Below are positions 50,387 through 59,593 of a stretch of 64,000 nucleotides of DNA, one piece after another. A model generated the notes under the pieces. That model did no database searches, was not told the origin of the DNA, and worked only from the letters and a program-made list of their open reading frames with translations. How positions within the stretch are numbered: position 1 is the stretch's first letter; every line of letters begins with the position of its first letter. Source of the DNA: Phycisphaerales bacterium (GTDB lineage Bacteria; Planctomycetota; Phycisphaerae; Phycisphaerales; UBA1924); the NCBI GenBank assembly GCA_016709445.1, contig JADJMV010000011.1, positions 124,001 to 188,000 on the forward strand, given 5' to 3'. The translations under genes were made by a program, and so were the position numbers.

Positions 50387-52303
50387 CTAGATCTCCTCGC
50401 ACAGCGCGCTGACCTCGGCGTGGGCCGCCTCGACGGACGGGCCGTTGGTGCCGGAGATCATCACCGTGCCGTCGTCCTCGACGTCGATGTTCACGCCGTG
50501 CTTGTCCTGCAGGGCGCGGATCATCTTGCCACCGGGCCCGATCAGCTTGCCGATCTTGTCGACCGAGATCTGCAGCGTGACCATCTTCGGGGCCAGCGGC
50601 GAGATGTCCGGACGGGGCGCCGGGATGCAGGATTCCATGGTATCGATGATCTCGAGCCGCCCCTCGCGGGCCTGCTCGAAGATGCGCTCGATCTGGCCGA
50701 TCGAGAGGCCGCGGGCCTTGAGGTCGAGCTGGATGCCGGTGATCCCCTCGCGGGTCCCGGAGACCTTGAAATCCATGTCGCCGAAGAAATCCTCCTCGCC
50801 GATGATGTCGGTGACGAAGATCTCCTTCTCGCCGTTGTCGTCGGTGAACCGACCGACCGAGATGCCCGCGCAGGTCGCGCTGATCGGCACGCCCGCATCC
50901 ATGAGCGCCAGGCACCCGCCGCACACCGAGGCCATCGAGCTCGAGCCGTTGCTCTCGGTGATGTCGCTGACGAGCCGCACCGTGTAGGGGAAGACCTCCG
51001 GGCTCGGGAGGATCGCCATGAGCGAACGCTCCGCGAGCGCTCCGTGGCCGATCTCGCGCCGGCCCGGGCCGGTGATGCGCTTCGCCTCTCCGGTCGAGAA
51101 GGGCGGGAAGTTGTAGTGCAGCGTGAACTTCTTGGAGTACTCCGGCAGCAGGCCGTCGATGATCTGCTCGTCCCGGGCGGTGCCGAGGGTGCAGGACACC
51201 AGGCTCTGCGTCTCACCCCGCTGGAAGAACGCCGAGCCGTGCGTGCGGGCGAACACGCCCACGTCGCACTCGATCTGCCGGATCTCCTTGGCCTTGCGCC
51301 CGTCGGCCCGCAGCCCCTTCTCGGCGATGAGGCGTCGGGTGATCTTCTTCTCGAGCGTGCGGAAGGCCTCCTTGGCCTGAGCCCGGGCCTTCGACGTGGC
51401 CGCGTACTCGCCGTAGGTGCCAGAGTCGTTGACCTTAAAGTGCTCGTCGAGCATCTTCGCGCGGATCTCGTCGACCTTGTCGTTGCGCTCCTGCTTGCCG
51501 GGGAGCTGGCGGGCCGCCGTGAGGGCCGCCTCGGCCAGCTTCTTCACCTTGGCGACAACCTCGTCGCTCGGGAGCACCAGCTCGCCGGGCACCTTGGGGC
51601 GTCCGGCCTTCTCGGTCAGCTCGCCGATCGCCGCGAGAATCTCCTTGATGTTCCCGTAGCCGAACTCAATCGCGCGCAGCACCTCGGACTCGACGACCTC
51701 GGCCGCCCCGACCTCGATCATGTTGATCCCGTCGGCGTGGCCGGTCAAGACCAGGTCGAGATCCGAGAAGTCCATCTGCGAGACCGTGGGGTTGATGACC
51801 ATCTGCGGCCCGTCATCGGTGTGGACGCGGCCCACGCGGACGGTCGCCGTCGGCCCCTCGAAGGGTGCGTCGCTGAGCGCCAGCGCCGCCGAGGCCGCCG
51901 TGCCGGCGAGTACGTCGGTGTCGTTCTCGCCGTCGTGGCTCATCACCCAGACCTGGATCTGGATCTCGTCGATGAACCCATCGGGGAACAGCGGCCTGAT
52001 CGGGCGGTCGATCATCCGCATGGTCAGGATTTCTTTCTCGTTCGGAGCGCCCTCACGCTTGCGGAACCCGCCGGGGAACTTGCCGGCGGCCGGCATCTTC
52101 TCGCGGTAGTCCACCGTGAGCGGGAAGAAGTCCAGGCCCTCGCGGGGCTTGGCCCGGACCACGGTCGCCAGGACGGTGCTGCCGCCGTAGGTCGCGATCA
52201 CCGCGGCCCCGGCCTGGCGCGCCACCCGCCCGGTCTCCAGAATGAGCGTTCTCCCGCCGATTTCACGCTCGACGCGGACCGATCCGAGACTCTTGGTTGT
52301 CAT
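50387..52303 (-). CDS. pnp: Polyribonucleotide nucleotidyltransferase (PNPase), ends early at an in-frame TAG
   Basis: PNPase degrades RNA phosphorolytically from the 3' end. In 638 residues the two RNase PH domains are visible (first: IATYGGSTVLATVVRAK, FFPLTVDYREKMPAAGKFPGGFRKREG; second: GSAFFQRGETQSLVSCTLGT, HYNFPPFSTGE, ALAERSL, LVSDITESNGSSSMASVCGG) plus the KH domain (KIGKLIGPGGKMIRAL). The protein stops at EEI followed by TAG; the S1 domain lies beyond, in frame. Full length would be about 724, normal. Start ATG 52303 with AGAGG upstream. Follows rpsO, as in most bacteria. Confidence 0.9.
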   Translation of the reverse strand: MTTKSLGSVRVEREIGGRTLILETGRVARQAGAAVIATYGGSTVLATVVRAKPREGLDFFPLTVDYREKMPAAGKFPGGFRKREGAPNEKEILTMRMIDRPIRPLFPDGFIDEIQIQVWVMSHDGENDTDVLAGTAASAALALSDAPFEGPTATVRVGRVHTDDGPQMVINPTVSQMDFSDLDLVLTGHADGINMIEVGAAEVVESEVLRAIEFGYGNIKEILAAIGELTEKAGRPKVPGELVLPSDEVVAKVKKLAEAALTAARQLPGKQERNDKVDEIRAKMLDEHFKVNDSGTYGEYAATSKARAQAKEAFRTLEKKITRRLIAEKGLRADGRKAKEIRQIECDVGVFARTHGSAFFQRGETQSLVSCTLGTARDEQIIDGLLPEYSKKFTLHYNFPPFSTGEAKRITGPGRREIGHGALAERSLMAILPSPEVFPYTVRLVSDITESNGSSSMASVCGGCLALMDAGVPISATCAGISVGRFTDDNGEKEIFVTDIIGEEDFFGDMDFKVSGTREGITGIQLDLKARGLSIGQIERIFEQAREGRLEIIDTMESCIPAPRPDISPLAPKMVTLQISVDKIGKLIGPGGKMIRALQDKHGVNIDVEDDGTVMISGTNGPSVEAAHAEVSALCEEI

Positions 52304-52485
52304 GGGAAATCTGCCTCTGCTGCGCGGATGCTCGCAGCCGGACCCAATCCGGGCCGCGGGCCGCCGCTCCTGCGGCCCTCACGCCGCCCGAGAGGCAGAA
52401 GGCACGGAGCAGTTCGATCCTGCCGGGTGCCCACTGCCGCTGAGTGCGTGCAGGGCCGCGAACATATGCCTGGGATAAAACGAAC

Positions 52486-52509
52486 CCCGCCGACGCTTCC
52501 GTCGGCGGG
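52486..52509 (-). terminator. Rho-independent terminator after rpsO
   Basis: CCCGCCGACG (52486-52495) pairs perfectly with CGTCGGCGGG (52500-52509) around CTTC. On the minus strand it is followed by TTCGTTTTATCCC. It sits 12 bases past the rpsO stop, in the 218-base gap before pnp, and may only attenuate readthrough into pnp. Confidence 0.88.
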
Positions 52510-52521
52510 TCGGGTACTGGA

Positions 52522-52791
52522 TTACTTGCGGAGGCCGAGTCGGCCGATCGTGGTGAAGTAGCTCTGACGATCCGAGGCCGCCAGATATCGCAGCAGGCGG
52601 TTGCGACGGCTCACCATCGAGAGCAGCCCACGCCGCGAGTGGAAGTCCTTCTTGTGCGTCCGGAGGTGCTCGGAAACCTCCTTGATCCGCTGCGTGAGAA
52701 GAGCGATCTGGACTTGCGGAGAGCCGGTATCACCCTCGTGCTTGGCGAAGTCGGAGATCGTGGCGGCGCGAGCCTCTGGAGCAACTGCCAT
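52522..52791 (-). CDS. rpsO: 30S ribosomal protein S15
   Basis: An 89-residue ribosomal protein binding the 16S central domain. Seen: KHEGDTGSPQVQIALLTQRIKEVSEHLRTHKKDFHSRRGLLSMVSRRNRLLRYL, the canonical S15 pattern (split here by family segments). ATG 52791 gives the normal length and has AGAGGGA upstream; a longer in-frame extension to 52899 is rejected. Start is about 70 bases downstream of a good promoter. Gene order rpsO then pnp is widely conserved. Confidence 0.95.
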   Translation of the reverse strand: MAVAPEARAATISDFAKHEGDTGSPQVQIALLTQRIKEVSEHLRTHKKDFHSRRGLLSMVSRRNRLLRYLAASDRQSYFTTIGRLGLRK

Positions 52792-52870
52792 GGAATTCCC
52801 TCTGCGATCGGGCCTGGTGACACCCCGTCCCGACGAACCGCAACCAGTCCGGCCGTGCCGGGGGGGCTCG

Positions 52871-52899
52871 ATCGTAGCCCGTCCTGCGGGGGGGATCAA
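52871..52899 (-). promoter_or_regulatory. Candidate sigma70-type promoter of rpsO
   Basis: On the minus strand TTGATC (complement of 52894-52899) and TACGAT (complement of 52871-52876) are 17 bases apart, four of six consensus bases each. Transcription would start near 52863. The 309-base gap 52792-53100, shared with the divergent aminotransferase gene, otherwise shows nothing. Confidence 0.5.
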
Positions 52900-53100
52900 T
52901 CAACGACGCCCCGGCCCAATCCCGACCGCTGGCCTCCGCGGCGACCCTGTCCGACACCGCCACGCCCAACCGGGGAAAGCCCCCGCCCCACCCTGGGCCT
53001 CAAGCCCCCCGCCGGGCCGACCCACTGGGACCCGGGCCGTTCGAGCCCGAACCGCCAGAATCGGGCTCGACCCCGTGGGTACAGACATATTGTTGCGCCC

Positions 53101-54375
53101 ATGCCGACCACCACGACCCACAAGATGTCCATCGCCCGACGCGTTTCCTCGATGCACCCCTCGGTGACGGTCGCCTTCGGCAACCGGGCCAAAGCCATGA
53201 AACGCGTGGGAATTGATGTGCTGAGCTTCTCCCTCGGAGAGCCCGACTTCGACACTCCCCTGCCCATCAAACAGGCGGCCATTGATGCCCTCCTCGCCGG
53301 ACAAACGAAGTACATGCCCACGCTTGGCGATCCCGAGACCCGGGGCGCCATCGCGGCCAAGTTCGAGAAGGACAATGGCATCCGGGGGCTGACCCCCGAC
53401 CATGTCGCGATCTCCGCCGGCGGCAAGCACTCGCTCTACGTCGCCTGCCACTGCCTGCTCGACCCTCCAGAGCCCGGCGAGGAGCCCTGGGACGTGCTGC
53501 TGCCGGTCCCGGCCTGGGTGAGCTACGCGCCGATCGCCCACATGGCCGGTGGCCGCATCGTGGAGATCCCCACCGGACCCGAATCCGATTTCAAGATCTC
53601 GCCGGAGCAGCTTCGCGCCGCGATCACCCCCCGCTCCCGCCTGCTCATCATCAACAGCCCGAGCAACCCGTGCGGGACGATGTACTCGCCCGATGAACTC
53701 CGCGCCCTCGGCGCCGTGATCGAGGAGATGTCCGCCACGGTCGCCCCCGACCTGGTCGTGCTCTCAGACGAGATCTACGAGAAGATTGTGTACGGTGGGA
53801 TGCCCCACTTCTCGCTCGGCTCGATCCCGGCCATCGCCGAGCGGGTGCTCACACTCAACGGCATGAGCAAGGCCTACTCGATGACCGGCTGGCGCGTGGG
53901 CTACACCGCTATGCCCGGTGCGTTCGGGAAGCAGCTCATGCAGGCCATGAGCACCCTCCAGGGACAGATGACCACCAACATCGTCTCCTTCGTCTACCCC
54001 GCCATACGCAAGGCCCTCGCAGATTGCGACGCCGAGGTGCACCAGATGTGCGAGGCATTCGCCCGACGGGCCGAGGTGATCTCCGCCCGCCTCGCCGCGA
54101 TCGAGGGCCTGGTTTGCCCCAAGCCGACCGGCGCGTTCTACGCCTTCCCCGATGTCTCGCGATACTTCAAACGCACCAGCGCTGGGGGCCGGGCCATCAA
54201 CTCGGCCATGGACATGTGCGAGGCGCTGCTCGAGGAGGCCCATATCGCCTTCGTTCCGGGCGAGGATTTCGGCGGCTGCGGTCGCAACTGCGTGCGCATC
54301 TCCTTCGCCTGCTCCGAGGAGCAGATCCACCAGGGCATGGACCGCTTCGAGACCTTTCTCTCCAAGCTGCACTGA
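53101..54375 (+). CDS. Class I/II PLP aminotransferase (aspartate aminotransferase-like)
   Basis: A 424-residue aminotransferase. Motifs: FSLGEPDFDTPLPI, VPAWVSYAPIAHMAGG, INSPSNPCGTMY, LSDEIYEKIVYGG, the PLP lysine in LNGMSKAYSMTGWRVGY, and the substrate-binding Arg in NCVRISFACS. Length is near the usual 390-420, and the pattern is that of bacterial type I aspartate/aromatic aminotransferases, but specificity is not certain. No ribosome site is seen; TATTGT (53088-53093) lies 7 bases before the ATG, suggesting a leaderless start. Confidence 0.88.
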   Translation: MPTTTTHKMSIARRVSSMHPSVTVAFGNRAKAMKRVGIDVLSFSLGEPDFDTPLPIKQAAIDALLAGQTKYMPTLGDPETRGAIAAKFEKDNGIRGLTPDHVAISAGGKHSLYVACHCLLDPPEPGEEPWDVLLPVPAWVSYAPIAHMAGGRIVEIPTGPESDFKISPEQLRAAITPRSRLLIINSPSNPCGTMYSPDELRALGAVIEEMSATVAPDLVVLSDEIYEKIVYGGMPHFSLGSIPAIAERVLTLNGMSKAYSMTGWRVGYTAMPGAFGKQLMQAMSTLQGQMTTNIVSFVYPAIRKALADCDAEVHQMCEAFARRAEVISARLAAIEGLVCPKPTGAFYAFPDVSRYFKRTSAGGRAINSAMDMCEALLEEAHIAFVPGEDFGGCGRNCVRISFACSEEQIHQGMDRFETFLSKLH

Positions 54376-54399
54376 TCGGGACCCACCGGCACAATCGCC

Positions 54400-55227
54400 T
54401 CACTCGACGTGGGGCGGCTCGTCGCCATCCGCCGCGACTTCCTCCGCGGGGCGGAGGCCGACGACGATCTCCCCGAGCCCGCCCTCCTGATGCACCCGCA
54501 CGGCGCGGCGCCGCACGAGTTCGAGCAGCGCAAGGAACAGGCCCAACATCTCCCCCCGCGTCCGACCCTCGAAGATTTCGCGGAGAGTGAGCGACGCCCG
54601 CCCTTCCGCCGTTTCTCGCCGCAGTCGGTCGAGCATGTCCTCGGCGTGCAGCTCGATCGGGGTGTCGTCCGCCAGCACCTCGTGGTCACCGAGACGGTCG
54701 AAGATCACCGTGTCGCAGATCTTCTGGAACGCTTCCATCAGATCGACGACCGAAAGGTCCTCGATATCCAGCTCCCGGCCTTCCGCCAGCGCGGCGCGGA
54801 GTTCGCCCGCATCGATCCCCGACCTTCCGGCGGGATGGCGTCGGCTCCACACGTCGAACCGATGCTCCAACGCCTCCGCTGCGTCCCGGAATCGCTTGTA
54901 TTCGAGGAGCTGCTTGACCAGGTCGGCGAGCGGGTCCTCCCCCTCCTCCACCGCCGCGGGGCCGTCTTCGGGGCTCGCGCCGGCCATCGAGTTTGCACCC
55001 AATACCCGCGATTTGATCTCCGTCAAGGTGGCGGCCATCAGCAGGAACTCGCCCGCCTTGTCGATATCCACCCGCTCGATGCCCTCGAGATACGCCATGT
55101 ACTGATCGGCGATCTCCGCCACCGGGATCTCGGTGATCTCGACCTCCGCCTTGCGCACGAGATAGAACAGGAGGTCGAGCGGTCCCTCAAACGCGTCGAG
55201 CTTCACCTTGTACTCGGTCTCGGCCAT
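54400..55227 (-). CDS. scpA: Segregation and condensation protein A
   Basis: ScpA is the kleisin subunit of the SMC-ScpAB complex that compacts and segregates chromosomes. The 275-residue protein has the conserved N-terminus FEGPLDLLFYLVRKAEVEITEIPVAEIADQY, LLMAATLTEIKSRVL, and the C-terminal winged-helix part (FLALLELVRRRAVRVHQEGGLGEI). An acidic linker (EDGPAAVEEGEDP) lies between. scpB is not adjacent. Convergent with the aminotransferase gene, 24 bases apart. Confidence 0.92.
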   Translation of the reverse strand: MAETEYKVKLDAFEGPLDLLFYLVRKAEVEITEIPVAEIADQYMAYLEGIERVDIDKAGEFLLMAATLTEIKSRVLGANSMAGASPEDGPAAVEEGEDPLADLVKQLLEYKRFRDAAEALEHRFDVWSRRHPAGRSGIDAGELRAALAEGRELDIEDLSVVDLMEAFQKICDTVIFDRLGDHEVLADDTPIELHAEDMLDRLRRETAEGRASLTLREIFEGRTRGEMLGLFLALLELVRRRAVRVHQEGGLGEIVVGLRPAEEVAADGDEPPHVE

Positions 55228-55315
55228 CTGGCGCTCTCTCGACAGGGGAAACGGGCGGCGACCCGCGAGTATACCGCCCGGCCCACGAGGCCCCGGGCCC
55301 GGCCCCTCCTCCAGC

Positions 55316-55327
55316 TATGATGGCCCA
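55316..55327 (+). promoter_or_regulatory. Candidate -10 for leaderless kdsD message
   Basis: TATGAT (55316-55321) ends five bases before the ATG at 55327 and there is no Shine-Dalgarno sequence. The arrangement would put the transcript start on or next to the start codon. Confidence 0.35.
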
Positions 55328-56340
55328 TGGACACGCCGGAATTCGCCCGCCGCATCCTGGCCGCGGAAGCCGACGCCCTCAGGGCCTGCGCCGAACAGAT
55401 CGGGCCCGCGTTTCTCGAGGCCGTCCGTCTGATTGTGGCCTGTGCCGACGCTGGCGGCATCGTGCTCGTGACGGGGCTGGGCAAGAGCGGGCTCATCGGC
55501 GCCAAGATCTCCGCAACTCTCGCCTCGCTCGGGATTCCCTCCCATCCGGTCCACCCCGCCGAAGCCGCCCACGGCGATCTGGGGCGCTTCCGTCCGACCG
55601 ACACGGTCATCTGCCTGAGCCGCTCCGGCGAGACCGACGAGGTCGTCAATCTGGCCGCGATCCTGCGCCAGGACCGCCTGCCGATCATCAGCATCACCGG
55701 GGGAGCGGCCTCCGGCGCCCGCGCCGCGTCGAGCCTCGAGCGGCTCGCCACGGTCGCGCTGCATCTCGGTGAATTCGACGAGGCGGGGGACGGCGTTGCC
55801 GCCCCCACATGCTCGACAACCGCGACCCTTGCGCTGGGCGACGCCCTCGCCCTCGCCTCCGCCCGCAGCCGGAACTTCGGGGATGCGGACTTCGCGCGCC
55901 GGCATCCGGGCGGCGCGCTGGGCGGCCTGCTCCGGCCGATCACCGAGGTCCTCCGGTTTCGAACGGATTCGAACTGCCCACCGATCCCGGAGACGACCCC
56001 CGTCATCGATGCCGTGCGCTCGACCGGCGCGGGACGCCGCGCGGGCGCGGTGCTGCTCGTCGACGACGCCGGACGCCTTTCCGGCATCTTCACCGACGCT
56101 GACCTCCGTCGCAAGCTCACCGAACTGGGCAGCGGCCCCTGGCTCAACCGCCCAATCGCCGAGGTGATGACCCCCAACCCCTCGAGTCTCCCGGATACCT
56201 CACTGGTCCGGGATGCCGTCCGCCTCACCAGAGAACGCCGACTCGATGAAATCCCGATCGTCGACCCCCAGGGACTCCCCGTCGGCATCCTCGACGTGCA
56301 GGATCTGGTCGCCATGCGACTGGTCAAGGACGACTCCTGA
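55327..56340 (+). CDS. kdsD: KpsF/GutQ-type arabinose-5-phosphate isomerase
   Basis: Converts ribulose-5-phosphate to arabinose-5-phosphate, the first step to Kdo for LPS. The 337 residues hold an SIS domain (VTGLGKSGLIGAKISATLASLG, HPAEAAHGDLGRFRPTDTVICLSRSGETDE) and the characteristic CBS pair (APLFSG-type: TDADLRRKLTELG, VMTPNPSSLPDTSLVRDAVRLTRERRLDEIPIVD). Length is typical (about 320-330). The LptC/LptA-like gene follows 78 bases later in the same direction, matching an LPS biogenesis locus. Confidence 0.9.
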   Translation: MDTPEFARRILAAEADALRACAEQIGPAFLEAVRLIVACADAGGIVLVTGLGKSGLIGAKISATLASLGIPSHPVHPAEAAHGDLGRFRPTDTVICLSRSGETDEVVNLAAILRQDRLPIISITGGAASGARAASSLERLATVALHLGEFDEAGDGVAAPTCSTTATLALGDALALASARSRNFGDADFARRHPGGALGGLLRPITEVLRFRTDSNCPPIPETTPVIDAVRSTGAGRRAGAVLLVDDAGRLSGIFTDADLRRKLTELGSGPWLNRPIAEVMTPNPSSLPDTSLVRDAVRLTRERRLDEIPIVDPQGLPVGILDVQDLVAMRLVKDDS

Positions 56341-56418
56341 TCGCCGAATCAGAAGGGCCGCTTCCGAACCCGAGTTCGCCCCGCGGGCGAGCACCCGCCT
56401 TCCTGAAGGGGTTGTACG

Positions 56419-59400
56419 ATGTCCCCGATGGCCAAGACCAATTCTCGCGCATTCGGCCGCCCGCTGGCGGTCATCCTCGTGATCTGCTGCATCGCCGCGG
56501 TGGGGTTCATCACGCTCCGGGCAGTCACCGCTCCGCCCCCCGCTCCGCCCGGCGCGGGCGACGGCTCGGGGTTCAGCCACAAGGACATCTCCAGGTCAGA
56601 CGACGAACTCGGCAGTGCCCGAGGGTTGCACATCCAGATGGTCGATCCGGAGGACCGCAAACGCCTCGCGGCCGAGCTCGAGACCGAGACGCTGGACCCT
56701 CTCCAGGCACAACGGTACCGGGTCGGTCGGCCCAGTGCGACCATCTACCTCGCGGATGGACGTCTCGTGCATATCACCTCCGAGAGCGGGACACTCGTGC
56801 TCCCCGACCGGACGAAGCCGCCCGAGACCGGCACGCTGACCGGCGATGTCGTTGTCCGACTCTTCGACGCCCGGGCGGATGGACGCCGCCCCGACCCGCA
56901 GCACGACCTGCCCTCGATGGTGTGGAAGGGCAAGTCGCTCACATTTGATTCCACGCTTGGCGAAGCCTCGACAAATGAGCCGTTCGTCCTCACGACGGCC
57001 CAGATTGAGTTTCGCGCCGACGACGCGAAGCTCTTGATCAATCAGGCATTGCAGCGCCTGGAACGGTTCACGGTTCGAAAGGGCGGCACGATCGTCTATC
57101 ACGATCTGGCAGACCCGATGCGACCCAGCGCGGGCGTGAAGGCCTCGGCGGTACCCGCCGGGGGCTCGGTGCTGGCGGCCAGCCACGCGTCCCGAGCAAC
57201 TCCCGCGCTGCGCAGCCTCCAGGCAACCCCGGACCCCGACCGTCAGCCCGGTGCGGCGGACGACCTCGCGGCGTCGCCGGCGCCGGCCGTGCCCCGGGAA
57301 CCGGTGGTCACCTTCTACCAGGCGGTCGCGCGGGGGACTGTCGAGCTGGTCCGGGGCGGTCAGCGCATCGAGAGCGACCGGCTGGATCTCTTCGCCCGCA
57401 CGATCGACAACAAGCTGCCGAAGGACGCGATCGGCGCGATCCGGCCAGCGAGCGAGCCCCCGGCGGCTTCCCAACCCGAGCCCTCAGCATTCCGCAACGC
57501 CATGCCCCGCGAGACGGCGGGCCCGGCCGTGCGTCTGGCAGCCTACCGCCCCCAACCCGAGGAGGCTGATTCCGCGAGCCAGGTCCAGGCGCCCGCGACG
57601 CAGCCGACGGTCCCGGACGCCGAGGCCCCGGAGGAGGAGTCCACAACGCTCACCTGGAAGGATGACCTCGAAGTCCGCCCGCTGCTCGATGAGCCGCAGG
57701 AACTCCGCGAGAACCACCTGGTCGCCCGCTTCACAGCAGATCAGAGCGGCGTTGTCCGTTTCTCAGACTCGGAGGCCGAGGCGAGCGGGCAGGCGGCTGT
57801 CTTCGAATACTCCCTCACAACCCGCGACCTGGTGCTCAGCGGTCCGGCCCAGGAGAATGTACTCCTCACCTCAAAGTCCATGGGCCAGGCGCGCATGGCC
57901 CGGTTTGAGCTCCCCCTGTCCACGGGGATCGGCCGCGTGATCGGCCCGGGCACCGTCATCGGCAGCCACTCGGACCGGGTCGACTGGCGAGAACGCACCA
58001 ATCTGGTGTTCAAGATGGATGGCGAGAGGATGTCCGGAGAACTGCTCGAGGCCGAGTGCATCGGCAGCGCCCGCGCCACCGATGGCAACGCGTGGATCGA
58101 AGCCGACAATCTGCACGTGTACTTCGACGATCAGCTCGACGGCCAGTCCCGCCCGACACGCCTGGTCGCCCAACACGCCGTCAGACTCGGCGACGGGCGA
58201 GGTGCCGACGGAGCCTGGGAGAGTCTGGAGGTCGCGTTCGACCCTATGGCCGATCATCCCGCGCCGACCTCGGTCGATGCCGGTGGTGGCGGGTCGTTCC
58301 GCGACCAAACCGCGCGGGTCGCGGCCGAGCACATCTTCGCCGAACTCCGCGAGGACGACGAGGGCAAGAGTCAACTCGCGAGGGTGTGGGCTGACGGGCA
58401 GGTCAAGTTCACCCGCTTCACGGACAAGATCGAGGTCGAGGGAGAACGGCTCTTCGCCGATGTTGACGAGCAGTTGCTCGAAGTGCAACACCCCGGGGGG
58501 ACCAGCCGCGTCGCCCGCGGCCCCACGGTCATCACCGGTGAGCGGGTCCGCCTCCACGGCCAACTCCGGACGGCAGAGGCCTACGGCCCCGGCTCGTTCG
58601 AACACCAAGCCGGCGCCGGCGAGACCCGTTCCTCGATTCGCGCAGTGTGGACCGATGGGATGGCTTTCGATGACATCGCGGGCAAGCTCGAATGCGTCGG
58701 CGGAGTTGTCGCGGTCCACCAACCCGATCCACTCACCCGAGAGAGCATCTCCGGGGCACTGGTGCGGGTCGAATTCGAGTCCAGCGAAGCGGGTGAGCCC
58801 GGAGCCGACGCCGCGGCCTTCACCAATTCCTCCGATGGCGGAGACCGCGCTGTCCGTACGCTGTATGCGGGCGGAGAGGCCGTGCTCGGGACCGGTGAGA
58901 AGCTGGCGACAGTCGAATCCACCCGCTCGTCGACGCCCCCAGTCGAGGGCCAGCCGGCCCCGCCCGTCGAACGCGCGTTCCGGCTCAGCGGCGTCGAGAT
59001 CTTTGCCGACAACGAAGCCGGCACACTCGACGTGCCCGGGCGCGGCCGACTGTTCGTCGCAGACCTTCGCCCGACTCCCGAGGGGCGGAGCGAGAGCAAC
59101 GACCGTGGGGCCTCGCTGTTCGATTGGAACGGCTCCTTCCACGCGGATCGTGCTGTGGGTTCCGCGGAAATGCTTGACTCGGTCCGGATGAGTCACTCCC
59201 GCGCCGTGGACGGCTCGAAGACGCTGCTCGAGTGCGCCAAGCTGCGAGCGTTCTTTATCCCGGGCGACAAACCGGAGAAGATCTTCGCGGGGCTCCGCTC
59301 GGCCGTTGCCGAGACAGACGCCTACCTCCGCACCGAGAGCCGCGAACTCTCCGCCGACACACTCCTCTACGACCCCGACACGGGCGTCGCCAAGGCGGTC

Positions 59401-59535
59401 GGGATCGACGGCCACCGGGTACGAATCCTCGACCGCACCACCGGTTCGCCGATCTCTGCCGCGGCACTGGTTTGGGACCTCAACGCCGACCGCGTCGATG
59501 TGGTGGATCCGGGGACGATCGTGATCCCGCGGTAG
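56419..59535 (+). CDS. Very large LptC/LptA-like LPS-export protein
   Basis: A 1038-residue protein, anchored by one N-terminal helix (PLAVILVICCIAAVGFITL, about 14-33). Region 60-230 looks LptC-like (beta-rich: ATIYLADGRLVHITSESGTLVLPD, WKGKSLTFDSTLGEASTNEPFVLTTAQIEF). After Pro/Ala-rich linkers (235-300 and 365-415), the long C-terminal part repeats OstA/LptA-like beta strands (FTRFTDKIEVEGERLFADVDEQLLEV, AVRTLYAGGEAVLGTGEKL). Known LptC and LptA are each about 180-200 residues, so this would be a fusion with additions. ATG 56419 has GAAGGGG upstream. Context after kdsD supports LPS transport, which is an inference. Confidence 0.55.
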   Translation: MSPMAKTNSRAFGRPLAVILVICCIAAVGFITLRAVTAPPPAPPGAGDGSGFSHKDISRSDDELGSARGLHIQMVDPEDRKRLAAELETETLDPLQAQRYRVGRPSATIYLADGRLVHITSESGTLVLPDRTKPPETGTLTGDVVVRLFDARADGRRPDPQHDLPSMVWKGKSLTFDSTLGEASTNEPFVLTTAQIEFRADDAKLLINQALQRLERFTVRKGGTIVYHDLADPMRPSAGVKASAVPAGGSVLAASHASRATPALRSLQATPDPDRQPGAADDLAASPAPAVPREPVVTFYQAVARGTVELVRGGQRIESDRLDLFARTIDNKLPKDAIGAIRPASEPPAASQPEPSAFRNAMPRETAGPAVRLAAYRPQPEEADSASQVQAPATQPTVPDAEAPEEESTTLTWKDDLEVRPLLDEPQELRENHLVARFTADQSGVVRFSDSEAEASGQAAVFEYSLTTRDLVLSGPAQENVLLTSKSMGQARMARFELPLSTGIGRVIGPGTVIGSHSDRVDWRERTNLVFKMDGERMSGELLEAECIGSARATDGNAWIEADNLHVYFDDQLDGQSRPTRLVAQHAVRLGDGRGADGAWESLEVAFDPMADHPAPTSVDAGGGGSFRDQTARVAAEHIFAELREDDEGKSQLARVWADGQVKFTRFTDKIEVEGERLFADVDEQLLEVQHPGGTSRVARGPTVITGERVRLHGQLRTAEAYGPGSFEHQAGAGETRSSIRAVWTDGMAFDDIAGKLECVGGVVAVHQPDPLTRESISGALVRVEFESSEAGEPGADAAAFTNSSDGGDRAVRTLYAGGEAVLGTGEKLATVESTRSSTPPVEGQPAPPVERAFRLSGVEIFADNEAGTLDVPGRGRLFVADLRPTPEGRSESNDRGASLFDWNGSFHADRAVGSAEMLDSVRMSHSRAVDGSKTLLECAKLRAFFIPGDKPEKIFAGLRSAVAETDAYLRTESRELSADTLLYDPDTGVAKAVGIDGHRVRILDRTTGSPISAAALVWDLNADRVDVVDPGTIVIPR

Positions 59536-59593
59536 AACATCGAACCGTCGCGATTTCCGGGGCGGAAGGCAGGGCGCTGGCGAGCCCCAGTTT

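Noticed and set aside
50381..50392. Stop-codon reassignment (TAG as sense)
   Set aside because: Several genes in the window clearly end in TAG, so the pnp TAG is better explained by mutation or error.
49760..52561. A 933-codon open frame on the plus strand opposite pnp
   Set aside because: It mirrors the codon phase of pnp on the other strand; its translation is low-complexity (runs of Ala, Gly, Arg, Asp) with no domain. High GC makes such frames common.
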